Made by a program: the position numbers and the translations under genes
Origin: JAFARZ01 sp035651595
Lineage (GTDB): Bacteria > Actinomycetota > Actinomycetes > Streptosporangiales > Streptosporangiaceae
DNA length: 29,866 nucleotides
Reading direction: 5' to 3'
NCBI GenBank assembly: GCA_035651595.1
Contig: DASRFJ010000228.1
Location: 1-29,866, forward strand
Notes under the pieces: generated by a model
What the model was told of the DNA's origin: nothing
The model's input: the letters and a program-made list of their open reading frames with translations, nothing else
Database searches by the model: none
Shown: one piece after another, positions 1 to 7,830 of the stretch
How the letters are laid out: every line of letters starts with the position of its first letter
Position numbering within the stretch: position 1 is the first letter of the stretch

Positions 1-110
1 CCGGGGCAGACGCTCGGCGGGGCGGAATTGGGGCGGGCGGAGGCTGGCCGGGCGGGGGGAACCGGGGGCGGGGGGTGATCGTCCAAGGGGGGAGGAAAGA
101 AGGCCCCGCT

Positions 111-641
111 ATGGCCGTTCGGAGTGTGCCGGTCCTGATCACTGTGGCCGCTTTGCTCGGGCTTGGGGCGTGCGGCGGCGTCTCGGTCGCCGCCGGTGCC
201 GGGCAGGCGGCCCCGGCCCCGGCCCCGGCCTCGGCGGCGCGCGGCTCGCTGTGCGCGGACGGCCGGGGCGCGGACCGGGTCGTGGTGAACCGGGCCGCGC
301 CGCCGCCGCGCAACGTCCCGCGCAACGTCACGCGCACCGTCACCCTCAGCGGGGCGACGCAGGTGCGTGCCCTGGTCGCCGCGCTCTGTGCGCTGCCGGC
401 CATGCCGGCCGGGCAGCACTGCCCGTCCGCGGGTTCGGTCCATCTGGTGTTCGCGCTCGGCGCGCAGAGCTTCCCGGCGGTCACCGTCGAGGAGTCGGGC
501 TGCCGCGGCGTGACGGGGCTGGGGACGGTCCGCTCGTGGTCCGGGTTCTCCTCGCTCGGCGCGATGCTCGACGAGGCGGTCGGCGGCATTGGCCGGCTGA
601 CGCCGGGCACCCACCCGAGCAGCGTGCCGTTCGGGCCGTGA
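111..641 (+). CDS. Small secreted lipoprotein of unknown function
   Basis: This encodes a 176-aa protein with a classic lipoprotein signal peptide: a short basic N-terminus, a hydrophobic stretch (residues 6-18) and a lipobox LGAC with the acylated cysteine at residue 21. It should be anchored outside the cell membrane. An Ala/Pro-rich linker follows (about residues 25-45), then a domain with four further cysteines that could form two disulfides. I chose the ATG at 111 over the GTG at 75 because a GGAGGAAAG ribosome-binding site at 91-99 precedes it and because the signal peptide then begins normally. The domain resembles subtilisin-inhibitor-like or other small actinobacterial secreted domains only loosely, and I assign no function. 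It is the first gene in the window, and the 110 bases before it show no other gene. Confidence 0.75.
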   Translation: MAVRSVPVLITVAALLGLGACGGVSVAAGAGQAAPAPAPASAARGSLCADGRGADRVVVNRAAPPPRNVPRNVTRTVTLSGATQVRALVAALCALPAMPAGQHCPSAGSVHLVFALGAQSFPAVTVEESGCRGVTGLGTVRSWSGFSSLGAMLDEAVGGIGRLTPGTHPSSVPFGP

Positions 642-654
642 CCGGGTGGGTACG

Positions 655-680
655 CGGAAGCGGAAGAGGAAACGGAAGCG
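655..680 (+). repeat. Purine-rich hexanucleotide repeat
   Basis: Just after the lipoprotein stop the sequence runs through imperfect 6-base units of the type gcggaa / gaggaa / acggaa. It is a short low-complexity tract without visible coding sense. In one plus frame it would read as a Lys/Arg repeat, which I take as an artefact. Confidence 0.5.
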
Positions 681-689
681 GTTAAACCC

Positions 690-990
690 TTACTCGCTCC
701 GGCAGGGATTCCTCATGTCCCCGCTGTTGAAGTTGCGGATCAGCGTGGCCGTGGTGAACCCGGGCTCCGGGAAGACGGTCTTCAGCAGCGGCCCGAACTC
801 GGTCGCGGAGCTGCCACCGAACGTATCCGCCGTGCCCGGGATGAACGTGCCGCCCTCCTGCCAGGTGCACTCCCCGTGCCGGAACGCGGTGGAGAAGATC
901 GGGTAGAACTGCGCGCCGGGCGGCGGATTGACGCAGTTCGCCAGCGTTGAACGGCGGGCGGCTTGCGCGACGCCGCTGGCCAGCGTAAGA
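690..990 (-). pseudogene. C-terminal relic of a secreted actinobacterial protein
   Basis: On the minus strand about 95 codons ending at the TAA at 690-692 read like genuine protein: balanced composition, two well-spaced Cys residues in the NCVNPPPG and CTWQEGG segments, and a tail ending FNSGDMRNPC. I recall this style of C-terminus from uncharacterised secreted actinobacterial proteins but cannot name a family. Upstream (above about 990) the same frame stays open, but it becomes the Arg/Gln/Gly-rich antisense of the BTAD regulator, so no N-terminus, signal peptide or start is left. The simplest reading is a gene truncated by rearrangement when the regulator gene came to lie here. It overlaps the region just before the regulator start. 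Confidence 0.45.
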
Positions 991-1025
991 ACGTGCTTGT
1001 GGGAAGGGGGACTCCCGCGGGAGCC

Positions 1026-4000
1026 GTGATCCAGGTGCGAGTCGAGCTGCGCCTCGCAGGTGCGTTCGGCGTGGTCCGCGACGGCGTCGAGCTGCTGCCG
1101 GGCGACGTCGGCAGCCGCAAGGCCAGGACGTTGCTGAAGCTGCTGGCCGTGGAGCGGCCGGGGATCGTCGCGGTGGACCGCATCATCGACGTGCTGTGGG
1201 CCGGCGCACCCCCAGCCGCCGCGAGCCAGGCCGTGGCCACCCTGGTCAGCAGGCTTCGGGCGGCGCTCGGCTCCGGCGTCATCCTCGGCGGCAGAGACGG
1301 GTACCGGCTGGCGGGCGAGCCTGGGGTCAGCGTCGACCTCGACACGGCCGCGCGGTACTGCGAGCAAGCCGAGCACAAGCTGCCCACCGCCGCGGCGATC
1401 GCCCTGGCCGCCGCGGACCGCGCCACCGAGCTGCTCACCGGGAACGCAGTGCTGAATTGGCCTGGGCCTCCGGCCACGGCGCTCGCCGACGAGCCGTACG
1501 CCAGCTGGGCGGACCCGGCCCGCGCCGAGCTGCGGACGCTGCTGCGCCGGGCCCGCCTGGCGGCCGCCGAGGCGGCACTGGCGACCGGCGATCCGGGGCT
1601 CGCGCTCCGCTACGCCGAAGCGGCCACCGCGGAGGACCCGCTCGACGAGACGGCGCACCGCTGGTACATGTCGGCGGCGGCCGCGGCGGGCGAGCCGGCG
1701 AAGGCGCTGCGGGCCTATGCCGCGCTGCGCGAGCGGCTGAGCACGGAACTGGGCACCGACCCCGCCCCGCGGACGCGGGAGCTGCATGTGGCGATCCTGC
1801 GCGAGCACAGTCCCGACGCGGGGATTGCCCGCCCACCGGCTAGTCCCGCGCCCGTCCGTGACTCCCCCGGGCTGGTCGGCCGGGACGCGGAGGCCAAGGT
1901 GCTGCGCGAGTTGTGGCTGCGCGCCGCGGCGGCGGAACCCGGCCTGGCCATGGTCGTCGGCGAGGCGGGGATCGGCAAGACGACGCTCGCCGAGGATCTC
2001 GCGGCCGAGGCGGCGCGGGATGGCGCGACCGTGCTGCGGACCCGCTGCTACGAGGCCGAACGGTCGCTGTTCCTCCAGCCCATCGTCGAGGCCGTGGCAC
2101 CGGTGGCGGGCCAGCTGCGGGCGGCCGCGCTGCGGGACATGCTCGGCGACGACGCGGCCGCGCTCGGCGCCCTGCTGCCCGAGGTCGCGGCGCTGCTCGG
2201 GCCTCCGCCGGCCTGGCACGGCGGCCCGGAAATGGAACGGCGCCGGTCCTTCCACGCGGTCACGGGGTTTCTGTCTAATCTGGCCGAACGACGCCCCGTG
2301 CTTCTGGTCGTGGACGACCTTCAGTACGCCGGGCAGTCCACCGTGGAGTACCTGCACTACCTGGCGCGCCACGCGTCCGGCGCGCGGCTGCTCGTCGTGG
2401 TCACCGTACGCGCCGAGCATGCCGAGCAGACCGCGGCCGCGCTCGCGCCGCTCGCCACCAGGGTGGAGCTGGGGCCGCTGGGCCCGGCGGCGGTCGCCGA
2501 GCTGGCGGGCGCGGCCGGTCAGGCGGCGCTGGCCGATACGATCCTGCGGCGCACTCGCGGTCACACGCTGTTCGTCGTGGAGGTGCTTCGGGCGCTGGCC
2601 GCGGGCGAGGACGGGGTGCCGGAATCGCTGCGCGACGCGGTCCAGGCCCGGGTCAGGCAGGCCGGACCGGCCGTCGAGGCGGTGCTGCGCGCCGCGTCGG
2701 TGCTGGGGTCGGCGTTCGACCCGCTGGTTCTCGGCCGGCTGCTCGACCTGGTCCCCGCCAGTGCCATCGAGCTGTGCGAGCGGGCGTTGGGTGCCAGGCT
2801 GCTGACAGCCACCGGCAGGGACTTCGAGTTCGCCAACGACCTGCTGCGCGAGGTCATGTACGCCACCACACCCGAGCCCACCAGGATCGCCTACCACCGC
2901 CGGGCCGCCGACCTGCTGACCGGCCAGCCCGAGGTCCTGGCCAGGCACGCCTGGGCCGCGGGCGACTGGTCCAGGGCGGCGCGCGGCCTGGTGCTCGCCG
3001 CCGAACGGGCCATGCGGCGCTACGCGACAAGCGACGCGATCTCGCTGAGCGCGCAGGCGCTGGCCGCGGCCGAGCGCGCCGGGGACGCGGAGATCAGCGC
3101 CCAGGCTCAGGTGCTGCGCGGCAGCGCGCACGAGGTGGCCGGCGACCACCAGGCCGCGCTCGAGGATCTGACGCTGGGCGTGGCGGCGGCGCGCGCGGTG
3201 GGCGACCGCCGCCTGGAGATGCGGGCACTGAGCTGGCTCGGCCGGTCGCGCCCGTGGAAGGTCAGCGCCGGCGGCCGCGAGGAGGGGCTCGACTATTACA
3301 CGGCCAACCTGACCAGCGGACTGCGGATCGCCGAGTCGCTCGGTGACCGGGCGAGCGAGGCAGACCTGCTGGCCCGGCTCGCCGTCACCGCCGCGAACCG
3401 GCTCCAGCTCGACGCGGCCCTGGACTACGGCCTGCGCGCGGTGGCCGCGGCGCGTGCGTCCACGGACGAGCAGGCGCTGGCGGCCGGCCTGGACGGCCTC
3501 AAGATCGCCCGGCTGAGCGCGGGCGACCTGCCGGGATTCGCGGACGTACTGGCCGAACTGCGTCCGCTGCTGCGCCGCCTCGGTGACCTGTTCCTGCTGC
3601 AATGGGCGGAGTACGAATCCGCCTACCTGGCCATCGCGTCGGCCGACTGGGACACGGCGGTGCATGCCGTCGAGGCCGGCATCGAGGTCAACCGCCGCGG
3701 CGGCTACCCGCAGTTCGCCGCGTGGTACACCGCGCACCTCGGCTGGCTGGCCAGGCTCCGCGGCCACGACGACGAGGCCGTCCGGCTTGGCCGTCAGGCG
3801 GTGGACATGGCCGAACGGCACGAGTACTCCTGGGGGCAATCCGCGTCGTGTGCGCTGCTCGGCACCACGATGCTGGTACTCGGCGACCGGGCCGACGCGA
3901 TCGCCTTGCTCGAGCGCGGCCTGACCGCGGCCGAAGAGGCGGGGGTGGAAAGCAACCTGCTGCGCTGTGCCGCGCCGCTCGCCGCGGCCACCGGCTCGGC

Positions 4001-4349
4001 CGCGGCACTCGCCGAGGCGGACCGGCTGCTGTCGCAGGCCGACCTGCCTGCTGGCGGCGCCTGGTTGCTCGGCGAGGACGCCTATCTCGCGCTGGCGCGG
4101 GCGTGGCTCGGACACGGCTCGCCGGACCGCGCGCGCGAGGTGCTCGCGCCGCTGCTGGCCCTGGCCGAACGGGTGCCGTTGACGCCGACGCTGGCCGCGG
4201 TGCTCGCCGTCGACGGGCGTGCGCTCAGCCAGGTCGGCCCGGCGGACCAGGCCAGGACGGCGCTGCTGCGCGCTGCGCGCCTGGCTGGCCAGCATGGCCT
4301 GCCGCACGTGCGACGGGAGGCCCGTTCGGCCCTCCGGAAGCTTCCCTAG
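1026..4349 (+). CDS. BTAD/SARP-type ATPase transcriptional regulator (AfsR-like, TPR)
   Basis: This encodes an 1107-aa regulator. Domain order is: an OmpR/SARP-type winged helix (about residues 1-95), a bacterial transcriptional activation (BTAD) domain (about 100-245), an AAA/NTPase domain with Walker A GEAGIGKT (312-319) and Walker B LLVVDD (426-431), and a long C-terminal helical region of TPR-like repeats (about 640-1100). There is no LuxR-type HTH at the C-terminus, so DNA binding must come from the N-terminal domain. The GTG at 1026 is preferred over the upstream start at 963 because the winged-helix domain begins right after it and a GGAAGGGGG tract precedes it. Such proteins usually activate secondary-metabolite or nearby genes through tandem repeats spaced by 11 bp. 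The next gene, a methyltransferase, has exactly such a repeat in its leader. The direct target is inferred, not shown. Confidence 0.88.
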   Translation: MIQVRVELRLAGAFGVVRDGVELLPGDVGSRKARTLLKLLAVERPGIVAVDRIIDVLWAGAPPAAASQAVATLVSRLRAALGSGVILGGRDGYRLAGEPGVSVDLDTAARYCEQAEHKLPTAAAIALAAADRATELLTGNAVLNWPGPPATALADEPYASWADPARAELRTLLRRARLAAAEAALATGDPGLALRYAEAATAEDPLDETAHRWYMSAAAAAGEPAKALRAYAALRERLSTELGTDPAPRTRELHVAILREHSPDAGIARPPASPAPVRDSPGLVGRDAEAKVLRELWLRAAAAEPGLAMVVGEAGIGKTTLAEDLAAEAARDGATVLRTRCYEAERSLFLQPIVEAVAPVAGQLRAAALRDMLGDDAAALGALLPEVAALLGPPPAWHGGPEMERRRSFHAVTGFLSNLAERRPVLLVVDDLQYAGQSTVEYLHYLARHASGARLLVVVTVRAEHAEQTAAALAPLATRVELGPLGPAAVAELAGAAGQAALADTILRRTRGHTLFVVEVLRALAAGEDGVPESLRDAVQARVRQAGPAVEAVLRAASVLGSAFDPLVLGRLLDLVPASAIELCERALGARLLTATGRDFEFANDLLREVMYATTPEPTRIAYHRRAADLLTGQPEVLARHAWAAGDWSRAARGLVLAAERAMRRYATSDAISLSAQALAAAERAGDAEISAQAQVLRGSAHEVAGDHQAALEDLTLGVAAARAVGDRRLEMRALSWLGRSRPWKVSAGGREEGLDYYTANLTSGLRIAESLGDRASEADLLARLAVTAANRLQLDAALDYGLRAVAAARASTDEQALAAGLDGLKIARLSAGDLPGFADVLAELRPLLRRLGDLFLLQWAEYESAYLAIASADWDTAVHAVEAGIEVNRRGGYPQFAAWYTAHLGWLARLRGHDDEAVRLGRQAVDMAERHEYSWGQSASCALLGTTMLVLGDRADAIALLERGLTAAEEAGVESNLLRCAAPLAAATGSAAALAEADRLLSQADLPAGGAWLLGEDAYLALARAWLGHGSPDRAREVLAPLLALAERVPLTPTLAAVLAVDGRALSQVGPADQARTALLRAARLAGQHGLPHVRREARSALRKLP

Positions 4350-4369
4350 GCACGGCGCCGGTAATACCG

Positions 4370-4506
4370 GCTTATGTCCGGTACGTTCGGTGCTATCCCC
4401 GGCTCCGGGAGAGGGATCGAAATTATTGCGGACACTTACCCCCCCGGATCGGGGGGGTAAGTGTCCGCAATAATCTGGCGCACCTGCCGGCGCGCCCGAA
4501 ATGTGG
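4370..4506. repeat. Dispersed repeat, compact copy, with perfect 24-bp inverted repeat
   Basis: The core is a perfect inverted repeat with 24-base arms (4422-4445 and 4451-4474) and a 5-base loop. Each arm reads attattgcggacacttac followed by a C run. The outer flanks (gcttatgtccgg at 4370-4381, cccgaaatgtgg at 4495-4506) recur with the same spacing, in inverted orientation, at 13341-13795. This defines a repeat of at least 137 bp rather than an isolated hairpin. It lies 20 bp after the regulator stop and could also terminate its transcript, although no U tract follows. It encodes nothing visible. Confidence 0.8.
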
Positions 4507-4543
4507 CTTTTGTTCATTCTCCGGCGGGGGTCGTTGCGGCGGG

Positions 4544-4576
4544 GCTGCAATGCCACTGCAATGCCGCTGCAATGCC
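4544..4576 (+). promoter_or_regulatory. Triple 11-bp direct repeat (candidate BTAD/SARP operator)
   Basis: Three head-to-tail 11-base units, gctgcaatgcc, actgcaatgcc and gctgcaatgcc, differ in only one base. They stop 47 bp before the methyltransferase ATG. An 11-bp period places each unit on the same face of the helix, which is the known arrangement of SARP-family sites. The heptamer here (tgcaatg) is not the classical TCGAG-type sequence. A -10-like catatg lies about 20 bp downstream (4598-4603), so the last unit would overlap the -35 position. Binding by the adjacent regulator is inference. Confidence 0.5.
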
Positions 4577-4623
4577 ATGGCGGAGTGTGGCAGCACCATA
4601 TGTCTCAACGGAGGGACTTCATC

Positions 4624-5679
4624 ATGGCAATCGACATGGACAAGCTGAACGAGTTCGTCGGCCGGTTCGTCACCGATCTGGGCGCGACGGTCGCCGCCGG
4701 CAATGTGGTGATCGGGCACCGGCTCGGCCTGTACCAGGCGCTCGCCTCGGGACCGGCCACCGCCGAGGAACTGGCGGGCCGCACCGGCACCGACCCCCGC
4801 TACATCGCCGAATGGCTGCGCGGCCAGGCGGCGGGCGGCTACGTAAGCCACGACGCGGCGGCGGACCAGTACTCGATGACCGAGGAGCAGGCGTTCGTCC
4901 TGGCGGACCCGGACGGCGCGGTGTACGCTCCGGGCGCGTTCGTGCTGGCGCTCGGCGCGCTGCGGGCCGAGCCGCGGATCACCGCGGCGTTCCGCGCCGG
5001 CACCGGCCTTGGCTGGCACGAGCACGACGAGGACGTCTTCGTCGGCTGCGAGCAGTTCTTCCGCCCCGGCTATATTGCCAACCTGATCCCGTCCTGGATC
5101 CCGGCGCTGGACGGCGTCGAGGACAAGCTCCGGGCCGGGGCCAGCGTCGCGGACCTCGGCTGCGGGCTTGGCGCCTCGACGATCCTGCTGGCACAGCAGT
5201 ACCCGAACTCCCGGTTCACGGGTTCGGACTATCACGACCAGTCGATCGAGCTGGCGCGCAAGCGGGCCACGGACGCGGGTGTCGCCGACCGGGTGAGCTT
5301 CGAGGTCGCCACCGCGTCGTCCTTCTCCGGGGCCGGGTACGACCTCGCCGCGACGTTCGACTGCCTGCACGACATGGGCGACCCGCTCGCGGCCGCCCGG
5401 CATGTCCGCCAGGCGATCAAGCCGGACGGCACCTGGCTGGTCGTCGAGCCGTACGCGGCCGACGAGCCCGCGGGCAACATGAACCCGGTCGGGCGCGTCT
5501 ACTACAACTTCTCCACGCTGCTGTGCGTGCCGAACGCGATGTCGCAGCCGGGTGGCTACACGCTGGGCGCCCAGGCCGGCGAGGCCGCGATCCGGCGCCT
5601 GGTGACCCAGGCCGGCTTCACCCGTTTCCGCCGCGCCGCCGAAACCCCCTTCAACCTCGTCTACGAGGTCCGCCCGTAG
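4624..5679 (+). CDS. Class I SAM-dependent methyltransferase with N-terminal winged helix (Rv2258c-like)
   Basis: This encodes a 351-aa protein. Residues about 15-90 form a winged-helix/dimerisation domain (…AEELAGRTGTDPRYIAEWL…) of the type that precedes Rv2258c-like methyltransferases. Residues about 165-330 form a Rossmann methyltransferase domain with SAM motif I VADLGCGLG at 175-183 and an acidic residue after the second strand (GSDYHD). The ATG at 4624 is preferred because a GGAGGG site lies at 4610-4615. The substrate is unknown. The cytoplasmic enzyme probably methylates a small molecule. It stands alone downstream of the BTAD regulator, with a candidate operator between them, and ends convergently with the isomerase gene. 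It could be a tailoring enzyme of a nearby or distant biosynthetic cluster, but no other biosynthetic gene is visible here. Confidence 0.85.
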   Translation: MAIDMDKLNEFVGRFVTDLGATVAAGNVVIGHRLGLYQALASGPATAEELAGRTGTDPRYIAEWLRGQAAGGYVSHDAAADQYSMTEEQAFVLADPDGAVYAPGAFVLALGALRAEPRITAAFRAGTGLGWHEHDEDVFVGCEQFFRPGYIANLIPSWIPALDGVEDKLRAGASVADLGCGLGASTILLAQQYPNSRFTGSDYHDQSIELARKRATDAGVADRVSFEVATASSFSGAGYDLAATFDCLHDMGDPLAAARHVRQAIKPDGTWLVVEPYAADEPAGNMNPVGRVYYNFSTLLCVPNAMSQPGGYTLGAQAGEAAIRRLVTQAGFTRFRRAAETPFNLVYEVRP

Positions 5680-5741
5680 CCCGGCTCGCGCATTTTGACA
5701 CGGTCTAGTGGGCTCAACTGCGCAATTGGCACGCTGAGGGG

Positions 5742-5811
5742 GTGGGGCGGGCGCGCGGGCGGGGTGGGGCGGGCCGCGCGGGCGGGGGTGGGGCGGGCCG
5801 CGCGGGCGGGG
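5742..5811. repeat. G-rich tandem repeat, three units of 22-24 bp
   Basis: Three tandem units begin at 5742, 5764 and 5788. Each starts gtggggcggg and continues with a GC-only tract (the second and third units are identical over 24 bases). They fill the gap between the convergent methyltransferase and isomerase genes. On the G-rich strand each unit holds several runs of three or more G, so quadruplex formation is possible. I see no clear terminator in this gap. Confidence 0.7.
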
Positions 5812-5821
5812 CCGGGTGGGG

Positions 5822-6823
5822 TTACGCCGCGGGGCGGCAGCGGATGGCGGTCAGGTCGCCGGTGAGCGTGCACTCTCCGGCGGCGTGCGGGATTACTAGG
5901 GTGCTGCCTCGCTGGAGGGGGATGTCGGGGCCGGGGTCGGCGCGGAGCGCGCCCTCCCCGGCCGTGACGATCAGCACGCTGTATCCCGCGCCGAGGACGG
6001 TGCCGGAACCGACGCGTTCGGCGACGAAGAACGGGTCGGCGGCGTCGGGGAGCAGCGAGCCGAACGTCCGGTTGAGCGAGCGGCCGCGCAGCGACTCGAC
6101 AAGGGCGGGCGGACACGCCGACCGGGACACGCAAGCCAGCGCCTCGTCGGCCGGCAGGCCCAGGAACGCCTCGTCGGGGCCGAGCGCGAAGTCGCGGTAC
6201 TCCAGCAACACGGACCAGTCGGACGGCTCCTGGAGCTCGACGACCAGGATGCCGTCGCCGATGGAGTGCGGCGTGCCGGCCGGGCACAGCACGGTGTCCC
6301 CGGCCGCCACCGGCACCTGGTTGACCGCCGCCAGCATGGCAGAAACGTCCTGCCGGTCCACCCAGCCAGCCAGCTCCGCAACGGGAACGTCCCGGGAGAA
6401 ACCGAGATGCACGACCGCGCCGGGAACAGCCGCCAGCACGATCCAGGCCTCCGTCTTGCCGTACGGGCTGGCCAGGTGCTTGGCGGCGAACCCTCGATCG
6501 GGGTGGACGTGCAAGGGCAGCCGCTGCCCGGCGTCGAGCAGCTTCACCAGCAGCGCGGGATCCGGCCCGAACCGGGCGACGTGCTCGGCGCCGAGCCAGG
6601 CCACCGGATCGGCGGCGATCACGTCGGCGAGCAGGACACCGTCCGCGAGCCGGGTCATGCCGGAGGTACCGCCGCCGAACCGGGGCGTCGAAGACGCGAC
6701 CCAGTCCTCCGGCCGATCGGGCAACGGAACCGAACGGAACGCGCCGATCCGGCCCGCGCCGCGGTAGAACGTGTCCGGCATGTTGGCTGCCAGGACGATC
6801 GGCCTCACCCTGCTGGATGCCAT
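5822..6823 (-). CDS. Mannose-6-phosphate isomerase-like sugar phosphate isomerase (class I type)
   Basis: This encodes a 333-aa cupin-type enzyme. The likely metal site is visible as LHVHPD (His105, His107) and the following YGKTEAW (Lys123, Glu125), typical of type I phosphomannose isomerases that interconvert an aldose 6-phosphate and a ketose 6-phosphate. A second cupin-like region with AGTPHSIGDG follows at about residues 200-215. The ATG at 6823 overlaps the end of the aldolase gene by 19 bp. The homologous block …RPIVL…FYRGAGRIAAF-like starts within ten residues of it, which supports this start. It is the last gene of the six-gene minus-strand sugar operon, so it probably feeds the kinase and aldolase encoded just upstream. 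The exact sugar is not deducible, and a housekeeping manA role is less likely in this context. Confidence 0.8.
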   Translation of the reverse strand: MASSRVRPIVLAANMPDTFYRGAGRIGAFRSVPLPDRPEDWVASSTPRFGGGTSGMTRLADGVLLADVIAADPVAWLGAEHVARFGPDPALLVKLLDAGQRLPLHVHPDRGFAAKHLASPYGKTEAWIVLAAVPGAVVHLGFSRDVPVAELAGWVDRQDVSAMLAAVNQVPVAAGDTVLCPAGTPHSIGDGILVVELQEPSDWSVLLEYRDFALGPDEAFLGLPADEALACVSRSACPPALVESLRGRSLNRTFGSLLPDAADPFFVAERVGSGTVLGAGYSVLIVTAGEGALRADPGPDIPLQRGSTLVIPHAAGECTLTGDLTAIRCRPAA

Positions 6824-7815
6824 TTCGCAAACCACCCGTCTGGCATGATACCGAGCACGTCCGGCAGCGGATGCGCCGCCACGTACGGCCGGCCGTTGGC
6901 CCGGGTGATCGCGTTCAGCTCGTCCAGCCGCCCGCGGGCGGCCGCGACGGCCGCGGCCCGCGCAGCAGGGTCCCGCGTCGTCACCGCGTCGCGCCAGATG
7001 GACCGCCCGGCGAGGTAGCCCGAGGCCCCGGAACGGCAGGAAAGTTCCACCTGGACGCGGAATTCCTCGTACCCCACCCCGGCGGACAAGATCACCCACG
7101 GCACGCTGACGCCGGAGTCGAGTTCCTTGCACGCCGCGGCCGCGTTCTCCCGTCCGGCAGCGCTGTCCACGTACCCGGGGAACTCCACCTTGAGCATGTC
7201 CACGCCGAGCGCGTTCGCCTCGAACGCGGAGTTCAGGATGCCGTCAACCCGGGCCGCCAGCCAGCCATCCGACGCCGGGTCCTCGCCGGGCAGCGGGTAC
7301 CAGATCGGCTCGACGACCAGCGGCAGGCTCAGCTCGCGGCACCGGTCGACGAGGCTGCGCACGACGTACCGCTGGTGTTCGGCGGTGGCCGGGTCGCCGT
7401 CCGGGCGGTAGAACCACAGCAGCTTCGCCACGTCCGCCCCGGCCAGCTTGATCTGGCGCAGGCTCCACCCGGCCCGGTACCGGGTGCGGCGCGGCCCAGC
7501 CGGGATCGAGTAGTCCTCGTCCTCGATGGCGGACATCAGGCCGACGCCGCCGGGCAGCGCCCCGCTCGCCACCGACTGGAGCCCGTACCGCGCGTCGAGC
7601 AGGAACGCGGACACGCTCGGCGACAGCGCCCGGACCAGCTCGTCCTTCGCGATGACCACGTCGGCGTAGGTGACCGTCGACGGGTCGGCGGCGAGCAGTT
7701 CGGCGAAGTCCGACAGGTGATCGAGCGCGCAGATCTCGAAGAAACCCGCCTCGCTGGTCACCCGTCGCAGCCCGCGGATCTTGCCGGGGTCCTGGGGGAC
7801 GACTGCAGTCGACAT
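6805..7815 (-). CDS. Class I sugar-bisphosphate aldolase, LacD/tagatose-1,6-bisphosphate aldolase-like
   Basis: This encodes a 336-aa TIM-barrel aldolase of the LacD/DeoC-type superfamily. Recognisable parts are ICALDHL near the N-terminus (29-34), ADVAKLLWFY (Lys131), VVEPIWYP (167-174) and VDMLKVEFPG (205-214), whose Lys209 fits the Schiff-base lysine. LacD cleaves tagatose 1,6-bisphosphate to dihydroxyacetone phosphate and glyceraldehyde 3-phosphate, and several relatives are stereochemically loose or act on sulfo-sugars. The ATG at 7815 has a strong AGAGGAGAG site just upstream and lies 15 bp after the kinase stop. With the kinase and isomerase genes on either side, an aldol cleavage step closing a short sugar pathway is a reasonable inference. 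No sulfoquinovose enzyme is nearby, so I do not favour the sulfo-aldolase alternative. Confidence 0.82.
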   Translation of the reverse strand: MSTAVVPQDPGKIRGLRRVTSEAGFFEICALDHLSDFAELLAADPSTVTYADVVIAKDELVRALSPSVSAFLLDARYGLQSVASGALPGGVGLMSAIEDEDYSIPAGPRRTRYRAGWSLRQIKLAGADVAKLLWFYRPDGDPATAEHQRYVVRSLVDRCRELSLPLVVEPIWYPLPGEDPASDGWLAARVDGILNSAFEANALGVDMLKVEFPGYVDSAAGRENAAAACKELDSGVSVPWVILSAGVGYEEFRVQVELSCRSGASGYLAGRSIWRDAVTTRDPAARAAAVAAARGRLDELNAITRANGRPYVAAHPLPDVLGIMPDGWFAKWHPAG

Positions 7816-7830
7816 ATCTCTCCTCTTTCG

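Noticed and set aside
646..906. Short plus-strand frame starting with a Lys/Arg repeat
   Set aside because: The repeat is a translated hexanucleotide tract, no ribosome-binding site is seen, and the opposite strand is more protein-like.
690..4556. A 1288-codon open frame on the minus strand opposite the BTAD regulator
   Set aside because: It is an antisense shadow in GC-rich DNA: Arg/Gln/Gly-rich, without domains. Only its last 95 codons look protein-like and are reported as a relic.
5742..5811. CRISPR-like repeat array
   Set aside because: The units are directly contiguous GC-only repeats without unique spacers, and no cas gene is near. The tract at 13192-13289 was rejected for the same reason.
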